Part shown: piece by piece, positions 13,333 through 25,300 of the stretch
Layout: the number at the start of each line of letters is the position of its first letter
Position numbering within the stretch: position 1 is the first letter of the stretch
Assembly (NCBI GenBank): GCA_021521415.1
Contig: JAIQDT010000190.1
Coordinates: 868,001 to 932,000, forward strand
DNA: 64,000 nt
Source of the DNA: Bidens hawaiensis
Taxonomy: Eukaryota; Streptophyta; Magnoliopsida; Asterales; Asteraceae
Direction of reading: 5' to 3'
Notes under the pieces: generated by a model
Told to the model about the DNA's origin: nothing
Databases searched by the model: none
What the model saw: only the letters and a program-made list of their open reading frames with translations
Program-made: the position numbers and the translations under genes

Positions 13333-14202
13333 CTAAGAGCTTACTAATATGTTAAGCGTTATACAAAAGGATGGTGTTTAACTTGATATCCTTAATTTTA
13401 AAAGGGTTTTTTTAGTTTTAATAATTCTAGTTGTAAAACTTTAAATCATGTTCTAACATGCATTTAGTAACATGATTATTTTGAAACCATTTTCAAAATT
13501 CTAATTTATAATAAAACCATTTTATTATGGGCGTGAGACGGCTAGTTAATAAATCCATTTTATTAAACTACGTGTCACGTGATTACCGATAATTGTTAGA
13601 ACCCGTTTTTTGCTTTGTTAATTAATTCTATGTGACGAAGTTGATATCCTAATATCTAGCAACCACATAATCAAACAATCAATTAACAAGCATACACAAT
13701 TATACTAGACACGAGCCACTAAGTTAGACCACACTTGTTAGCCGAAACAAGTGTGTGTCTTAGGTCCGATCCTAAGGGACACATGACACATGGATGTTGT
13801 AGCTCCCACTCGATCCCGCATCCAAAAACGTCGAGCATCTTCTTCAACCCCTTTTGTGATCCAATGGGCTTGTAATTTGGACCTTAGCTTCCAATTTTGC
13901 AACCTTCTTTAATTTTACAAAACAAATGTCCTAATACATTTTTCTATAAAATAAAGATATTGCAAATAATCTATTTATTACATACCCATATGAATAAATA
14001 ATTACAAAATTGCCCCTAATTAATTATTACAAACCGAAACTTTGAATAATTAATCACAATCACAACAAACATCCATTTGGTCTACGGCTCGGTCTAGTTT
14101 TAACAAACATAACCCGTTATGTCTTAGGAACCCGTTCCAAAACCCCTTGACTTTATCGAGCCTAGCCCAACCCAATTTGGGCTTGACCCAATAACTTGAT
14201 TA

Positions 14203-14386
14203 TGAGCTTCGGCCCACATGTCCAAAACACATGGGCTTCGGCCCAATGAAAGGTCTCATGGGCTTCGGCCCATTCAACCAAAATGGGCTTCGGCCCATTT
14301 CACTTTCTCCCCTTTTTTTTCGGTTAACCCAATAACCAAAACAAGTGGGCTTCGGCCCAATATCATCCGAATTGGGCTTCGGCCCA
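14203..14386 (-). repeat. Array of six TGGGC-TTCG-GCCCA hairpins
   Basis: Perfect 14-base units TGGGCTTCGGCCCA at 14232-14245, 14259-14272, 14284-14297, 14346-14359 and 14373-14386, with a one-mismatch copy at 14203-14216. Each has a 5-bp inverted repeat around a 4-base loop. Most are spaced 25-29 bases apart; one gap is 62. On the element's sense (minus) strand the loop reads CGAA; on the opposite strand it is the C(UUCG)G tetraloop. Confidence 0.95.
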
Positions 14387-14536
14387 TTTACTCGGTTTTA
14401 TATATATTTTTTTTTTTTTGAACAAAGCCAAAAAATATAACAAGATTAAATACAAAAAAATCATGCATGTTAATTTTTTGTATAAAATCTTTCAAGGGGA
14501 AAATATAAAACCGAAAACCGGAAGCTTAGTTTCCCG

Positions 14537-14558
14537 TATCCCGGCTCTTGATGCCATT
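14537..14558 (-). other. copia1 primer binding site, degenerate
   Basis: On the minus strand the bases after the 5' LTR read AATGGCATCAAGAGCC. Compared with the usual iMet-primer site TGGTATCAGAGCC there is one substitution and one extra A. The same variant is at 7101-7120, so it is not a private mutation of this copy. Confidence 0.55.
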
Positions 14559-15544
14559 TGTTGGGTTTCTATGGAATTTATAAACTTAGTTAACCATTTA
14601 ACTAGTCACAATAAAGGCGGAAGCGTGATATAAACAAACTAAACATATGTATCCATGTGTTTATATATGTATATATTACAAGTTTATAGGAAATGTGTAC
14701 ATGAACAACCTAATTTGTTCATGTTAAAAGATTACCAATAATCTATTTATTAGAAACCCGAAGCAAGGATCAAATGATACGGGAAAACTAAACTATCAAA
14801 GCTATAAACACTTACATTCTTAACCTTTTAAGAGTGTGCTTGATGTTGAAGAAGATGATGATGTTGATGCTAGACTTTCAAAGGAAAATCCTCAAACGGA
14901 AGATACCCCGAGCCTCCAACACACACCGAACTTTGTTAGGGAGCTTGAACACGAATAATCGAGACCCGAACCTCCTTTCTTGACTTTCGGCCGAACCCAA
15001 AAACAAGAGAGAAAGAGAATGTTGTGTCTTACTTGAAAGTGTGTACATACATTTTTAAATGAGATCATATCTCTTTAAAGTCCATGGTTAGATTTTAGTC
15101 AAGTAAACCACACTCAACCTCTATCCATTCTTTACCAACTTTGACCAAAACTTTGGGGTGTGGGGCCCACCCAAAACCAGCCCCAAAATATATTTATTTT
15201 ATTTTTTTATTTTATTTATTTATTTTTTTTATACTTTATAAAATATATAAACACCCCATCTTTTATAAACCATTTTATAAAAGAACACATAGTTAAATAA
15301 TCATTCCAATAATAATTATTTGAATAAATAAATTAACCAATTAATTTATTCAACACTTTCAAGTAAGTATTTAGAAACCCGATTTTCTGAATGTGTCGTG
15401 TTCTGTATTTGTCTTATAGATTTTATCTTAACAAATACATAATTGGTGTGTGTCTAACTCGTTATTGGGTATGACCCGACTTGGATCAAACACGGCTAGC
15501 CACATTAACCTAATTATGTGTCTCGGGCATACGGTATTCCAACA
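14559..15544 (-). repeat. copia1 5' LTR
   Basis: 986 bp with termini identical to those of 7121-8102. Differences from its partner include point changes near the start and a length change in a T-rich tract around 15200-15230. Confidence 0.93.
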
Positions 15545-16230
15545 GGAGTGTTTGTGAAAAAAAAATAAAAAGGATAAAGGGTTATCCCCTTTTAATCCGA
15601 TCGGAAGTCAAGGAGGGTGGGGTGGGACCCACCTCTCCATTTTCAACCACATATTTGGATTTCCGAGATCCGGATAATGTTTTGGATAATCTGGTTCAGT
15701 TCGTTTTTCGGTTACATGTTTAATTTGGCTTAAAACGAGGCTAAAACGGTCGTTTTTTCGGCTTAAAAATGAAATTTATATAAAACCGATTTAAAAACTT
15801 CAAAAACTTAAACCATGACATTTATTAACTTGAAACATCATATTATTAATAATTGCGCATCTTTTTCGGCTTGATCGATCGTCTCTTGCTCGGTTTGGTA
15901 TTAAAGGTTACGTTTAACGTACCGACGTACCGTTAATCGAAATTTCTTTTTCTGTGCTTTAATTCACTTATCCCGAAGCTTTAACACTTCGTAAACATCA
16001 CTAAATATTATGTATCTCGTCTATAATGTATTCTCGATTCTTTCGGGTTTCAATAATCGTTCATCGGTTAATCGTATTTCCAATACGATTAACTGTATAA
16101 TCGAGTATAATCCGTAATGTGAATCATACATACTCGTATAAACGCATTATAATTCACATATTCATTATTAAATATCACATAAATAGTATATACCGGTTAG
16201 GGTATACCTGATTCTGCCGGAATCGTTACA
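15545..16230 (-). repeat. gypsy1 3' LTR, second part
   Basis: Continues the LTR broken at 6590 and ends GGAATCGTTACA, matching the end of the other LTR at 25401. Its first 344 bases repeat 6591-6933. Confidence 0.9.
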
Positions 16231-16270
16231 TTCTCCCCCCGTAACAAAAATTTCGTCCTCGAAATTTTAC
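16231..16270 (-). promoter_or_regulatory. gypsy1 polypurine tract and upstream hairpin
   Basis: Sense strand next to the 3' LTR reads ACGGGGGGAGAA, a polypurine tract used to prime plus-strand DNA. Just upstream is a palindrome, AAAATTTCG-AGGA-CGAAATTTT. A similar palindrome stands before the 3' LTR of gypsy2. The Pol stop overlaps this block. Confidence 0.8.
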
Positions 16271-19200
16271 ACGTCGACTACTTCCTTTTGAGGAAATAGA
16301 TAGGGGTATTTCTTCCGGAATTCGTCCTTTCGTTCCCATGTATATTCTGGGCCTCGTTGCGAATTCCATCTAACTTTGACCAACGAAATCTTATAGTGTC
16401 TAAGTTGCTTGATTTTCCCGTCTACTATTTCTATGGGTTCCTCTACGAAATTGAGCTTATCACTTATTTGGACACCCTCTAGAGGTAACACCGATGTCTC
16501 ATCCGCCAGACATCTTTTCAAGTTCGATGCGTGAAACACGTTGTGAACTGCACTCAGTTCATCGGGTAGTTCTAATCGGTATGCTACGGGACCGATCTTT
16601 GCAGTAATATTGAATGGTCCAATATATCTCGGGGCTAACTTCCCCGCCTTTCCAAATCTGACCACGCCCTTCCAAGGTGATACTTTCAAATACACTTTAT
16701 CACCTTTCTCAAACGACAACGGTTTTCTACGGGTATCGGCATAACTCTTCTGCCAATCCCGCGCGGCTTTCAGATTGTTCCTAATTTCAAGGATTTTGCT
16801 GGTCGTTTCCTGGACCAGGTCCGATCTAATAACCTGAGTGTCGTCCACTTCAGTCCAGCAGAGTGGTGATCGACACTTCCGACCATACAATGCTTCGTAA
16901 GGCGCTGCCTTTATACTGCTATGGTAACTGTTATTGTAGGAAAATTCAACGAGTGGGAGATGTTAGTCCTAATTTCCCTTAAAATCCAGTACGCATGCAC
17001 GAAGCAAATCCTCCAGGGTTTGGATGGTCCTTTCAGACTGACCATCGGTCTGTGGGTGGTAAGCTGTGCTTAGATCAATGCGCGTTCCCAGTGCTTCTTG
17101 CACAGCTTGCCAAAGATTGGAGGTGAAATGGCTATCCCGATCGGAGATGATTGAGATGGGTATCCCATGACGAGACACAATTTCATTTATATAAATTTGC
17201 GCAAGTCTCTCTGTATTATAATTATTTCTAATCGGGATAAAATGTGCCGATTTGGTTAATCGATCCACGATTACCCAAATTGCATCATGTCCTCGGGACG
17301 TTTTAGGAAGATGTGTCACAAAATCCATCGTGATTTTCTCACACTTCCATTCGGGAATTTCCGGTTGTTGTAACATTCCCGAGGGTTTCTGGTGCTCTGC
17401 CTTAACTCTCGCACAAGTCGTACATTTACCGACATACGTTGCGATATCCTTTTTCATACCCGGCCACCAGTAGAACTCCTTCACATCCTTGTACATCTTA
17501 TCGGATCCCGGATGTATGGAATATTTTGATCTATGCGCTTCGTCCATGATTAATTCACGAAGATCATGGAGGGTCGGGATCCAAGCCCGATTTTTGAAAT
17601 AGAGAATTTCGTCCACGCGCTGTTCGAAATTCTTCTCATTGTCGTAAAGTCCCTCCTTTTCCAATTGTTCCTCTTTCAACGCCTCACGTTGAGCGACTCG
17701 AATCAGGTCCGAAAGGTTCGACTGGACTATCATCCCCAGCGCTCGCACTCGCAATGGCTTAACCCGATCTTTCCTACTCAAGGCATCGGCTACAACGTTA
17801 GCCTTGCCGGGGTGATAACGGATGTCACAGTCATAATCGCTCAACAACTCGACCCATCTTCGTTGCCTCATATTCAGTTCTTTTTGATCGAATATGTGTT
17901 GCAAACTTTTATGATCGGTGAAGATGGTGCACTTCGTACCGTAGAGATAATGTCTCCAGATTTTAAGTGCGAAGATAACCGCTCCCAGTTCTAAGTCGTG
18001 AGTAGTATAATTTTTCTCGTGTACTTTTAACTGTCGTGAAGCATAGGCTATAACCTTATTATTCTGCATCAACACGCATCCTAACCCTCTACGCGATGCG
18101 TCACAATACGCGACAAAACCATCGTCTCCATCGGGGAGACTTAAAATCGGCGCTTGGCACAATTTTTGCTTTAACGTTTGAAACGCCGTCTCCTGCTCTT
18201 CTCCCCATTCATACTTTCGATCCTTTTGAGTCAGGAGAGTTAAAGGTTGGACGATGCTGGAAAAGTTCTCTATGAATCGACGATAATATCCAGCTAAGCC
18301 TAAGAATTGGCGGATTTCCTTTGGCGTTTTAGGTGCTTGCCAATTCTTAGTTGCTTCAATCTTACTCGGATCAACGTGTATTCCTTGATGGTTTACAACG
18401 TGACCGAGGAATTGCACTTCTTGTAACCAGAAGTTACACTTGGAGAATTTTGTGTACAACTTCTCCTGATTCAAAAGCTCTAAAATTATTCTTAAGTGTT
18501 GCTCGTGTTCTTCTTTACTTTCGAGTAAATCAGAATATCGTCAATAAACACGATGACGAATTTGTCGATGTAGGGTTTACAGACTCGATTCATGAGGTCC
18601 ATGAACACTGCCGGCGCATTTGTTAGCCCAAAAGGCATAACTAAGAACTCGTAATGGCCGTAGCGAGTCCGGAATGCGGTTTTTGGGATATCTTCTTCCT
18701 GAATCCTAACCTGATGGTATCCCGATCTAAGATCGATTTTCGAGAAATAGCTCGCACCTTGGTCAAACAGATCATCAATTCGGGGAAGAGGGTACCTATT
18801 TTTGATTGTTAACTTGTTCAACTCCCTGTAATCAATGCACATTCTAAGGCTCCCGTCCTTCTTTTTCACGAATAATACAGGTGCACCCCACGGGGAATGA
18901 CTAGGACGTATAAATCCTTTATCCAACAATTCCTGCAACTGATTGGATAATTCTTGCATCTCGGACGGTGCAAGTCGGTAGGGTGCTTTAGCAACAGGGC
19001 CAGCTTGAGGTAATAAATCGATTCTGAATTCGACCTGTCGGGTTGGCGGTAATCCAGGAAGTTCTTCTGGGAAAACTTGTGGAAATTCGCGCACCACCGG
19101 GATATCATCCACCCGTTTCTCCTTAGAATCTGTGGCCATCAAACTCGCTAGATACGCCACGCATCCCTGTCGTATATATTTTAACACTTTGAGGTGGGAT

Positions 19201-20966
19201 ATAAATGGTATCATTGTGCCCGACTTCTCTCCTTGCACTAACACCTCTTCGTCATCCGACACCCGGATCTTGACGATTTTCTTTTCACAGTTTATTTCTA
19301 CTTTGTTATGTGCTAACCAATCCATTCCCACTATCACGTCAAAACTACCTAATTCTACCGGTAATAAGTCAATCAGGAAGGATTGATCGTTTAGAATAAA
19401 AGGGCAACTCCGAACTATCTGATTAACTATCATGGTTTTACCGTTAGCGACTTCTACGGTATAAGGTTCTATGGGTTCACTAATCGGAAGGTTTGCTATC
19501 GATAGGAATTTAACATAAACAAAACTTCTATCGGCGCCTGTATCAAATAATACAGAAGCGTAATGATCAGAGACGAGGAATGTACCTGTCACTACGCTGG
19601 GGTCCTGGCGTGCTTCGTTCACCCCCATCACGAATGCTCGGCCTCTCGCCGGATTGGACGACGATGCCTGACCCACGGTTTGCCTCCCATTTCCTCCCTG
19701 GTTCAGTTTCGGACAGTTTTTCTTGAAGTGATCTGTGCTGCCGCATTCAAAGCAAGCACGGCTGGTGGTCATCATTTGGTTTCCTTGTGGGTATTGTTGT
19801 CGGGCTGGTTGGGTCATAAATGGCTGCGCACGGATAGGTTGCGGTTGTCGATTCAGATTGTTCAGGTTTGTCCTACAACTCGGTGCGTAGTGCCCATTCC
19901 TGCCACACCGATGGCACACTACCCCCCTGCACTCGCCACCATGCTGGTAACCGCATTTCCCACACCTAGGAAACGTCCTTGTCTGCGGTTCCTGCCTTCC
20001 GCCTGAACTAGTCATGGCGTAGTTCTGGGCAGCGGGCCTAGCACGTTTATCTTGCTGCTTCCCCTGGGTCCTATTATCATACGTACCTCGCTTTCCCCCA
20101 GCAGACTCTCCTGCCACCTTCAGTGACCCACTCCTCACGAAATCGTATGTGACAATACCAGCTTGCGTCACCGCACCCTCAAACGTCTGGTGTCCCCCAG
20201 CGTTGACTATACTCCTTACTACTGGGGTTAGTCCCCATATATAACGCTCAACCCTCTTTGACTCCGGGGTGACCAACCACGGCACCAATCGTGACAACTC
20301 ATTAAATCGGTTCGTATAACCCAAGTGGTCTGCCCCCTGCATCTCCAGGTTCCACAATTCGTTTTCTAACTTCTGCAGTTCATTTTTCGGGCAGAAATGT
20401 TCCAGCACAAGGGCCTTGAGTTCTGCCCAGGTCATGCGGTTTGTCGCTGCCTGACCGCGAGTCTGCACTATTGTGTTCCACCATGTCAAGGCATGGTCCG
20501 TGAACGTGCAGGTAGCATACTTAACAACATAATCCTCATGGCAGTTACTGATGTTCACAACCGACTCTATTTTCTCAATCTACTTAACCAACCCATTGGG
20601 TCCCTCAGACCAGCTAAATTCTAGGGGTTTGCACAACATAAAATCTTTAATTGAACGTCCCCTTGTTGCAGGAGTCGGTTCAGTGCGGTTCGTTTCTACA
20701 CTGGGTATAGGGCCATTACTGTCTGTAACAACCACCCTAGGCGGCGCGTCATTACTCGGAATCGGGTTACCGTTCGGTGGAGGATTAACATTTTGTTCCC
20801 CAACATTATTGGTGGTCGTTTGATTGCTCACAGGGTCTGGATTGGTCGTATTGTTAATACTGGCGGCGATGCGCGATACTATATCCGGTATCGCCGCCTC
20901 TAACTGTCGAGCAATCAGACGACTCACATCCACTTCTGACATTTGAGCTGACCGCTTTGGTGCCAT
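16267..20966 (-). pseudogene. gypsy1 Gag-Pol polyprotein, three stops and one frameshift
   Basis: Starts at ATG 20966 (MAPKRSAQMSE). Domains: Gag, zinc knuckles ([28 protein letters not shown]), aspartic protease (FDTGADRSF), RT (FIDDILIYS), RNase H, integrase (HHCC, then D-D-E with ISDRDSHF and GQSERTIQT), and a chromodomain-like tail ([16 protein letters not shown]). Breaks: in-frame TAG at 20582-20580 in Gag; a one-base deletion near 18529, a few codons after the RT catalytic motif; and in-frame TAG (16971-16969) and TAA (16965-16963) between the D-D-E core and the C-terminal part of integrase. Without them the frame would be about the length of the 1,538-codon gypsy2 polyprotein. The first TAG and the 16971 TAG stand where tryptophan is expected, consistent with methylcytosine decay. 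Confidence 0.95.
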
Positions 20967-21044
20967 TTTACACAACATTAAGAAAGTACATTTAATTAAT
21001 ACAATTTCCAATCTCGATACACAACACATATTCCATTCATTAAT

Positions 21045-21106
21045 AAACATCAGTACATATTACATAAACATCAGTACACATTACATAAACATCAGCCCAT
21101 AGATTA
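21045..21106. repeat. 21-bp tandem repeat in gypsy1 leader
   Basis: Three units built on ACATAAACATCAGTACA(C/T)ATT, the last one diverged. They lie between Gag and the pre-gag ORF. Confidence 0.8.
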
Positions 21107-21333
21107 AGTTTTCATACATCAGTCCTACATCGGCATCATTTCGACATAACCCGCTATGGGTCAGTGCTTGAATGATATATCAAGAGTATCTACAATGACA
21201 TCCCCAATATCGACCCCTTATGGGCTAGTGGCTGTACTATAACTACCCAATATTCACTCTATGTTAGCATCACCACTAACTGCTTACACAGAGTATCAAA
21301 AAGCGGACCCTGACTACTACCACCCTAACATGA

Positions 21334-21948
21334 CTAAACATGGTGGTATACCAACCATACCAGCACTGCCACCATCACCACTAACACCGCCATCAGACCC
21401 CGGATCCGTGTCTCCATCCGGTCAATCATCCACTGGGAGTATGCGTCCTCCCTCCTCAGCTGAGCGATCGCATACTGGCTGTCCAGTATGCAGTCCGCCA
21501 AGTGATTCCTCCTCTGGATACCCACCGTCAAGGCGGTGGTGTACTCATTCATCTGCTCGGTGAGCACTCGGAGCCATGCAGCCTCGGTGGAGGGACGTTC
21601 ATCCCTCTCCAGCCTAGGGGTACCCCACACGGGTGGAGGCACAGGCTCGGGCTGGGGGCGGGAGGACTCTCCCCTGTGGTAAGTGGGTCTGGGTGGGGTA
21701 AAGGTAGGTGGGACATAAGGGGCACTGATCCGCGCCGTGAGGCGGGGACCGGGTCTGGGAGGGGTAGGGGTGACCTGCGGTGTGGGTGGGGTGGGGGATC
21801 TGGCAACCCTAGTAGGGACGGACAGGCTAGCACTCCTACGGCTAGTCTCACTAGGCTCAGTGCTGGAAGCTAAGCGTAAGCTCCTAGAGTCCCCGGAACT
21901 GGTCTCCACCGGGTCCTCCTCCACTGACAGACTTTGTGATCTAGACAT
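21334..21948 (-). CDS. gypsy1 pre-gag ORF: proline-rich protein with C-terminal membrane segment
   Basis: Open frame of 204 codons from ATG 21948 (MSRSQSLSVEED); the frame is open further upstream to an ATG at 22041. It lies between the primer site and Gag, on the element's sense strand, and is intact although Gag-Pol is broken. Visible layout counted from 21948: Ser/Glu-rich residues 1-45, a Pro/Arg-rich part to about 120, a likely helical stretch at about 125-180 (with MNEYTTALTVGIQRRNHLAD), and a hydrophobic C-terminus GLMAVLVVMVAVLVWLVY just before the stop. That is what a tail-anchored membrane protein looks like. I do not recognise the family. Extra ORFs upstream of gag are known in Ogre-type elements. 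GTG-rich DNA could produce the hydrophobic tail by chance, so function is unproven. Confidence 0.6.
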   Translation of the reverse strand: MSRSQSLSVEEDPVETSSGDSRSLRLASSTEPSETSRRSASLSVPTRVARSPTPPTPQVTPTPPRPGPRLTARISAPYVPPTFTPPRPTYHRGESSRPQPEPVPPPVWGTPRLERDERPSTEAAWLRVLTEQMNEYTTALTVGIQRRNHLADCILDSQYAIAQLRREDAYSQWMIDRMETRIRGLMAVLVVMVAVLVWLVYHHV

Positions 21949-22287
21949 CCTTACCTGTACACAAGTTAGCAAATATATAGTTCCTTCCATAATGTAAATC
22001 ATAATTAAATTAATATTCACACACTTATACAACCTTGTCACATCAAAATATTATCATATACTTACACGTATGTTGCCGATTTTACCTATTAATGTTCCCT
22101 GTGACCTCCCCTGAATTCCCTCGTGCGGACAAGTCTGTTATTATGTTCCGGACCATAATAACTCACTTATCCATCCAAGTTCATCCAGATCTCGTCACTA
22201 TAAATTATTAGTTGATATTCAGATCCTATAATACTTGAGCTACTGGTTATATTTTAGGTATCTTTTAAAGACATCCTAATTCTTTAT

Positions 22288-22308
22288 AACCAATGGCTCT
22301 GATACCAA
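22288..22308 (-). other. gypsy1 primer binding site (tRNA-iMet)
   Basis: Minus strand reads TTGGTATCAGAGCC and continues ATTGGTT, complementary to the 3' end of initiator methionine tRNA, starting four bases inside the 5' LTR. gypsy2 has the same site. Confidence 0.93.
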
Positions 22309-22312
22309 GTTC

Positions 22313-25300
22313 TGTAACACCCCGTAACCGCAGCGGAAACGTAACGGGATGCAACAGACACATCTGATATCAACAGCATTGGTTATAAAGAAAACACCAC
22401 TACATTAATTTACATCATATTACATTGTTCCAAGTTTAGTTCCCGTCTAGGCGTTACACATAAGTTTTACCAACAGTACATTAACATATTTAATACAAAA
22501 TGATCACTAAGCTTCCACAAAAAGCACGCATCATCAAGCATGTAGCACTTATTCCAGTTTGGGAGTACCTAGATAGCATGTAAAGAAAACGGGTCAACTA
22601 CGAATAGTTGGTGAGTTTCACTAATTTAAGTAAACTGTGATAAATCATTATCATAATAATATATTAGCGATGTAATTATGCTGAGCCCACAAGTGAAACC
22701 TCTGACTATTACACACAACCCCCGTGGCATATCCCCCGCCCACGGACCTGCCCCAAACCGCTATGTCTAACATTACATAGCAAAATATATATAACAACAA
22801 AATAGACATGTGCAACTGGCTGGGAAACATCAGCAAATCCATGCCGGACCAGTTGGGTTTGTCAGACCAATAGTACTATTCACACTCTACCGGCTTTCAG
22901 TTAATCACTCGTGTTCCGGGGCCTTAGAATGTTAGCAACTCAGACAATTACCATCTTAGTACATTTCCGTACAATTCTCGTACAATAAAACATATATAAA
23001 TACACGCAAATCCATGCGTTCAGTATGTACTTAAACATTTCAATAATAACATGCTTTCCGCCCCGGGAAAATATTTAAAAACAGTTCAGAAAAAGGGGCT
23101 CGTGAAACTCACCTTATCGCAAGCAGTAACACAGTACGTGAGCTATTAATCCGGATCTGTAATACGATCCCTAAATTCGTTACTATACATTCACTATTTA
23201 TATAATTTTAATCGTGTTAACCGGTACATCTAGGGACACTGTTAACCCAGTACTGTACCCGTTCCGGGGGCAATGTTAACCCTGAAACACTTCTTAGGAC
23301 TCAGATTGTGATATCGTTTAGAGTTCACTAGTCAAAATTACTACTAGTCGTTTTTCCGTTTTGCGTGCCTAGCACGGTTATCCGTTTTTACGTTTCAAAA
23401 ATGAGTTTGGTTACACACGACCCGAAAATAGTTGTTGATTGATAATTTAAGTAAAGTTGTGAATTTAGAGCTCGGTTTAGACGCCCCGATTGGCCGCGGG
23501 GCCCGTTTCCGTCTTTGGCGTACCGGAAACTGTTAAATCGTTTAGGATTACCCAAATCATCCGAATTATTTTCGGATGATTCATTTTTACTTATTTAACT
23601 CAATTATATGAAAATGGTTCATTTTTAGGGTTTTTATACACCAGTCAGCTCGCTTAGGCGAACTTTACCGGTTTACGCGTTTTAAGCTTTAAAAGTTTGT
23701 TTTTATCTTTTTTTTAGCACAAATAAATATCCGTTTAATCTCGGATCTTGAAATTTTGTACAAATCACTTTTTGACAGTGGGGATTTTTATAAAAATATT
23801 TCCAGAATTAATTTTTATATTTAAAATTTATTTATCTATTTTTAAACACCATTTAAACACTATATATGTCGTAAATACCAAACGATCTTAGAACAATCCC
23901 AAATTTTTCCTGGATGACCCCTGCCATCCACATAGTCCCCTGTAATATTTCCAGAACCAAAATCTCATTTTACAAGCCATTTTCACTAAAACCGAGCTAG
24001 AAAACCCTAGAACTCATTTAACCGAAAAGCCTACTTAGACTTCTCCAAATGACCTAATATTTTGTGTGTGACTTATACATGTTATAAAAAGCTTATCTAA
24101 AATTTTCCAGAATTTTTCATGATATTTAACTATTTTTCACCATTTTTTGGCCAAAACCGAGCATTAAATTCACCAAATATTCATCCTTTGTCCAAAAATT
24201 ACCAAAACTTCACAGAACTCATATTTTCATATATCTAACACCTCTGTAAAATTTCATGACCTAACTCTACACGTATCACAATCTGTCCAAATTACAAACA
24301 TCGTACAAAAACCGAACTACCTTGTGTTTCTAGCTCCAAATCGCAAGGATCTCGCTTTCTAGCCTTTGCTAACAACTAGATACAACACCTACAAGCACAA
24401 TAACACCAAACCAAGCAAGTTACACCCACAATCAAGCCATTTCTTTCATGGTTTCGGTTATGCTTTAAAAACAAAGATTTAACCGTAAAAATTCGTTTTT
24501 GGTTCGTTTAACTCCTTTCTTGGACCAAGATCCCTTGTATAACCCGTATACATCACTTGATCATGCAAGAATTGGTTTTCATCTTTGAAACCTCATTTTC
24601 TTGCAAACAAACTCAAGAAACGAATATGAACACGTAAATAACACGATTTTACCTCGGTTTTTCTTGTTCAAATTTCTGGATTTTAGGGTCTTAAGGTGGA
24701 TAGGAAATGAAGAACTTGGAGTGTTTGTGAAAAAAATATAAAAAGGATAAAGGGTTATCCCCTTTTAATCCGATCGGAAGTCAAGGAGGGTGGGGTGGGA
24801 CCCACCTCTCCATTTTCAACCACATATTTGGATTTCCGAGATCCGGATAATGTTTTGGATAATCTGATTCAGTTCGTTTTTCGGTTAAATGTTTAATTCG
24901 GCTTAAAACGAGGCTAAAACGGTCGTTTTCGGCTTAAAAAAGAAATTTATATAAAACCGATTTAAAAACTTCAAAAACTTAAACCATGACATTTATTAAC
25001 TTGAAACATCATATTATTAATAATTGCGCATCTTTTTCGGCTTGATCGATCGTCTCTTGCTCGGTTTGGTATTAAAGGTTTCGTTTAACGTACCGACGTA
25101 CCGTTAATCGAAATTTCTTTTTCTGTACTTTAATTCACTTATCCCGAAGCTTTAACACTTCGTAAACATCACTAAATATTATGTATCTCGTCTATAATGT
25201 ATTCTCGATTCTTTCGGGTTTCAATAATCGTTCATCGGTTAATCGTATTTCCAATACGATTAACTGTATAATCGAGTATAATCCGTAATGTGAATCCTAC

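Larger units (their letters stand above)
12902..14558 (-). other. copia1 leader (5' untranslated region)
   Basis: 1.66 kb between the primer site and the Gag start. It holds four copies of a TTAGGTGACC motif (13021-13332) and an array of short hairpins (14203-14386). Open frames on the plus strand here, such as 14218-14421, arise from the repeated hairpin unit and are not genes. Confidence 0.7.
7121..15544 (-). mobile_element. copia1: Ty1/copia retrotransposon nested in gypsy1 LTR
   Basis: Minus-strand element: 5' LTR 14559-15544, leader 12902-14558, Gag-Pol 12901-8885 (broken), 3' untranslated region 8103-8884, polypurine tract at 8103-8113 (sense strand GTGGGAGAT), 3' LTR 7121-8102. LTR termini are TGTTGG...CCAACA. 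I counted about ten substitutions plus a few indels between the LTRs, about 1%. The domain order protease, integrase, RT, RNase H is that of Ty1/copia. I do not assign a lineage. The right junction is clean, but the left is rearranged, so no 5-bp target duplication can be read. Confidence 0.93.

Noticed and set aside
14218..14421. Peptide with repeated GLRP units
   Set aside because: Produced by translating the TGGGCTTCGGCCCA hairpin array; on the antisense strand of copia1 with no start context.
21502..21873. Gly-rich plus-strand frame opposite the gypsy1 pre-gag ORF
   Set aside because: Mirror image of a Pro-rich GC-rich coding stretch; wrong strand for the element.
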